Source: an uncultured Succinivibrionaceae bacterium
GTDB taxonomy: Bacteria > Pseudomonadota > Gammaproteobacteria > Enterobacterales > Succinivibrionaceae
Reading direction: 5' to 3'
DNA: 6,755 nt
Assembly: GCA_900539665.1 (NCBI GenBank)
Contig: UQCV01000103.1
Span: forward strand, 1 to 6,755
Both the position numbers and the translations under genes were made by a program. Positions 5,560-6,755 of the stretch are shown one piece after another (position 1 is the first letter of the stretch; each line of letters opens with the position of its first letter). The notes beneath the pieces are model-generated. The model had not been told where the DNA came from, did no database searches, and was given only the letters and a program-made list of their open reading frames with translations.

Positions 5560-6177
5560 ATGACAATTGCCTTAGAAAAACTTGATTACGAAATGGATGC
5601 TTTAGAGCCGTTCATTTCAAGAAGAACCATCGAATTTCACTATGGTCAGCACCTTAAGACTTACGTTAACAACGCTAATGAACTCATCAAAGGTACCATC
5701 TTTGAAAACGAATCCTTAGAAAAGATTGTACGTACTTCTGTTGGCCCTGTATTTAACAATGTAGCTCAGGCTTTTAACCATACCTTCTACTTCAAGTGCC
5801 TATGCCCGCGCAGCCAAGTAGGACTTGTACCACTCAATTTAAGTGAAAAGATCTCTGAAGATTTTGGTTCTTTTGACGAATTTAAGAAGGAATTCACCAC
5901 CTCGGCTATGTCTTGCTTTGGTTCTGGGTGGACTTGGTTAGTACAAAATACCTTTACCGGTAAGCTATCCATCATGAACACTGCTAACGCCGATAACCCT
6001 ATTACACTTGGCTATAACCTGTTACTGTGTCTCGATGTTTGGGAACATGCGTATTACCTTGACTACCAAAATAGACGCAAAGAATACGTTAATGAATTCT
6101 TTAACTACATTAATTGGCACTTTGTGGCTAATAATTTAGGTCAAATTAACCTACAAGACACTGAAGCACACAATTAA
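5560..6177 (+). CDS. sodB: Iron superoxide dismutase
   Basis: Converts superoxide to oxygen and hydrogen peroxide in the cytoplasm; there is no signal peptide. The 205-residue protein follows E. coli SodB through most of its length. Metal ligands are H27, H74, D159 and H163 (the last two in DVWEHAYY). Second-shell H31 and Y35 are present, and Gln70 in VFNNVAQ is the placement typical of Fe- rather than Mn-enzymes. The GSGWTWLV motif is at 121-128. Differences are Phe78, where E. coli has Trp in HTFYW, and a C-terminal tail about ten residues longer than the roughly 193-residue family norm. The start is supported by GGGAG (5548-5552), seven bases upstream of the ATG. It is monocistronic, with a terminator downstream, and divergent from the sRNA array. 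Confidence 0.96.
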   Translation: MTIALEKLDYEMDALEPFISRRTIEFHYGQHLKTYVNNANELIKGTIFENESLEKIVRTSVGPVFNNVAQAFNHTFYFKCLCPRSQVGLVPLNLSEKISEDFGSFDEFKKEFTTSAMSCFGSGWTWLVQNTFTGKLSIMNTANADNPITLGYNLLLCLDVWEHAYYLDYQNRRKEYVNEFFNYINWHFVANNLGQINLQDTEAHN

Positions 6178-6250
6178 GTTTTATTCTCCACTAAACTTTT
6201 CACTATTTTTGAACCGTTCGTTTGGAAGTAAAACCAATTTGTTAATCAAG

Positions 6251-6286
6251 GCGAGGTTTAGTCACCTCGCTTTGTTAGCTTTTTTA
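6251..6286 (+). terminator. Rho-independent terminator of sodB
   Basis: GCGAGGT (6251-6257), six-base loop, ACCTCGC (6264-6270), extendable by AAG/TTT pairing outside. It is followed by TTTGTTAGC and six T residues. It lies about 75 bases past the sodB stop. Confidence 0.85.
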
Positions 6287-6511
6287 GGTTTGAAACTTAA
6301 TTTTTAAAACGTTACTCTAAGTCTATTAAGCCGTGCCAAATCACTACCTACCGTCCTTCTTTTAACACAAACACATTGCGTTTAATTCATTTATTAGATT
6401 TCTAATGATTGAGTCCATATAATTGGTGTAAATTTAAAAAATTGGGCCACGCCCCAGTAAACCTTGTAAAATATTAATTACCAACATTCATATTTATATA
6501 AGGAAAGGGAA
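6287..6511. other. sodB-IS256 spacer containing the left end of the insertion element
   Basis: No gene is visible. The left terminal repeat of the IS256-type element should lie here, plausibly near ATTGGTGTAAATTT (6422-6435). Without the right end, the inverted repeat and target duplication cannot be set. A short GGGC-CAC-GCCC hairpin (6444-6454) lies in the element leader. AAGGA (6500-6504) is the transposase ribosome binding site. Confidence 0.45.
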
Positions 6512-6755
6512 ATGGCCCAACAAGCTAATCTTACACTAGAACTAGACAAAGTTAAAGATCTATTATTATGCCAAGGAGATACGGGAGTAGCGCAGCTGTT
6601 AAACGCAGTGTTAGATCAGATTCTAAAGGCGGAAGCAACTGAACAAATTGGCGCAGAATCCTATAAGAGAAGCGATAATCGCACCACTCAACGAAATGGG
6701 TATAGAACCCGTGAGTTCACCACTAGACTTGGGGTTCTTGAGTTGCACATTCCTA
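6512..6755 (+). CDS. IS256-family (mutator-type) transposase, N-terminal part
   Basis: The first 81 codons of a transposase that would move its insertion sequence by DDE chemistry; the gene runs off the window. The translation begins M-A-Q-Q-A-N-L-T-L-E-L and contains the family N-terminal pattern: a helical segment (LLNAVLDQILKAEATEQIGAE), then R-S-D-N-R-T-T-Q-R-N-G-Y-R-T-R, then T-T-R-L-G-V-L-E-L-H-I-P. The RNGYR and TRLG-LEL-IP blocks are characteristic of IS256-like transposases. The start is supported by AAGGA (6500-6504), seven bases upstream. The catalytic region is outside the window, so whether the copy is intact cannot be judged. Confidence 0.88.
   Translation, partial: MAQQANLTLELDKVKDLLLCQGDTGVAQLLNAVLDQILKAEATEQIGAESYKRSDNRTTQRNGYRTREFTTRLGVLELHIP

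Noticed and set aside
5787..5981. Minus-strand open frame opposite sodB
   Set aside because: A shadow of the well-supported Fe-superoxide dismutase gene.

Overview
The window looks like a chromosomal segment of an AT-rich gammaproteobacterium. The evidence is an iron-type superoxide dismutase close to E. coli SodB, a lipobox-bearing GH13 amylase, and Csr-type regulatory RNAs with UvrY/GacA-like upstream sites. A starch-using member of the Succinivibrionaceae would fit, but that is inference from composition and gene content; no database was searched.

Layout. At the left edge, the first six codons of an unidentified minus-strand gene follow a 33-bp palindrome that covers its promoter. Next, also on the minus strand, is a complete outer-membrane-type lipoprotein alpha-amylase (279-2009) with a strong terminator at 184-214. 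On the plus strand at the right are an Fe-superoxide dismutase gene (5560-6177) with its terminator, and the 5' part of an IS256-family transposase gene (6512 to the edge).

The 3.5 kb between the amylase and sodB has no convincing protein gene but is not empty. The minus strand carries eleven copies of CANGGATG, the CsrA/RsmA recognition octamer, most of them in loops of short hairpins. They fall into four clusters (about 2392-2670, 3632-3875, 4228-4560, 4905-5206). Each cluster ends in a terminator-like hairpin. Each is preceded, about 200 nt before its first motif, by a near-identical 29-bp element containing TGTARG-N6-CGCACA, which resembles the UvrY/GacA box. I read this as a tandem array of four CsrB/RsmX-like CsrA-sponge RNAs, each with its own BarA-UvrY-type control site. 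A small relic, probably of an IS200/IS605-type element (about 3121-3423), lies between the first and second unit.

How the parts might work together. If the reading is right, a UvrY-like response regulator would switch on four parallel sponge RNAs that titrate CsrA, the post-transcriptional regulator of carbon storage and lifestyle switching. The starch-degrading lipoprotein next door would suit such a regulon, but no CsrA site on its mRNA is claimed here. The four copies differ in length and motif number, so they may differ in strength or timing.
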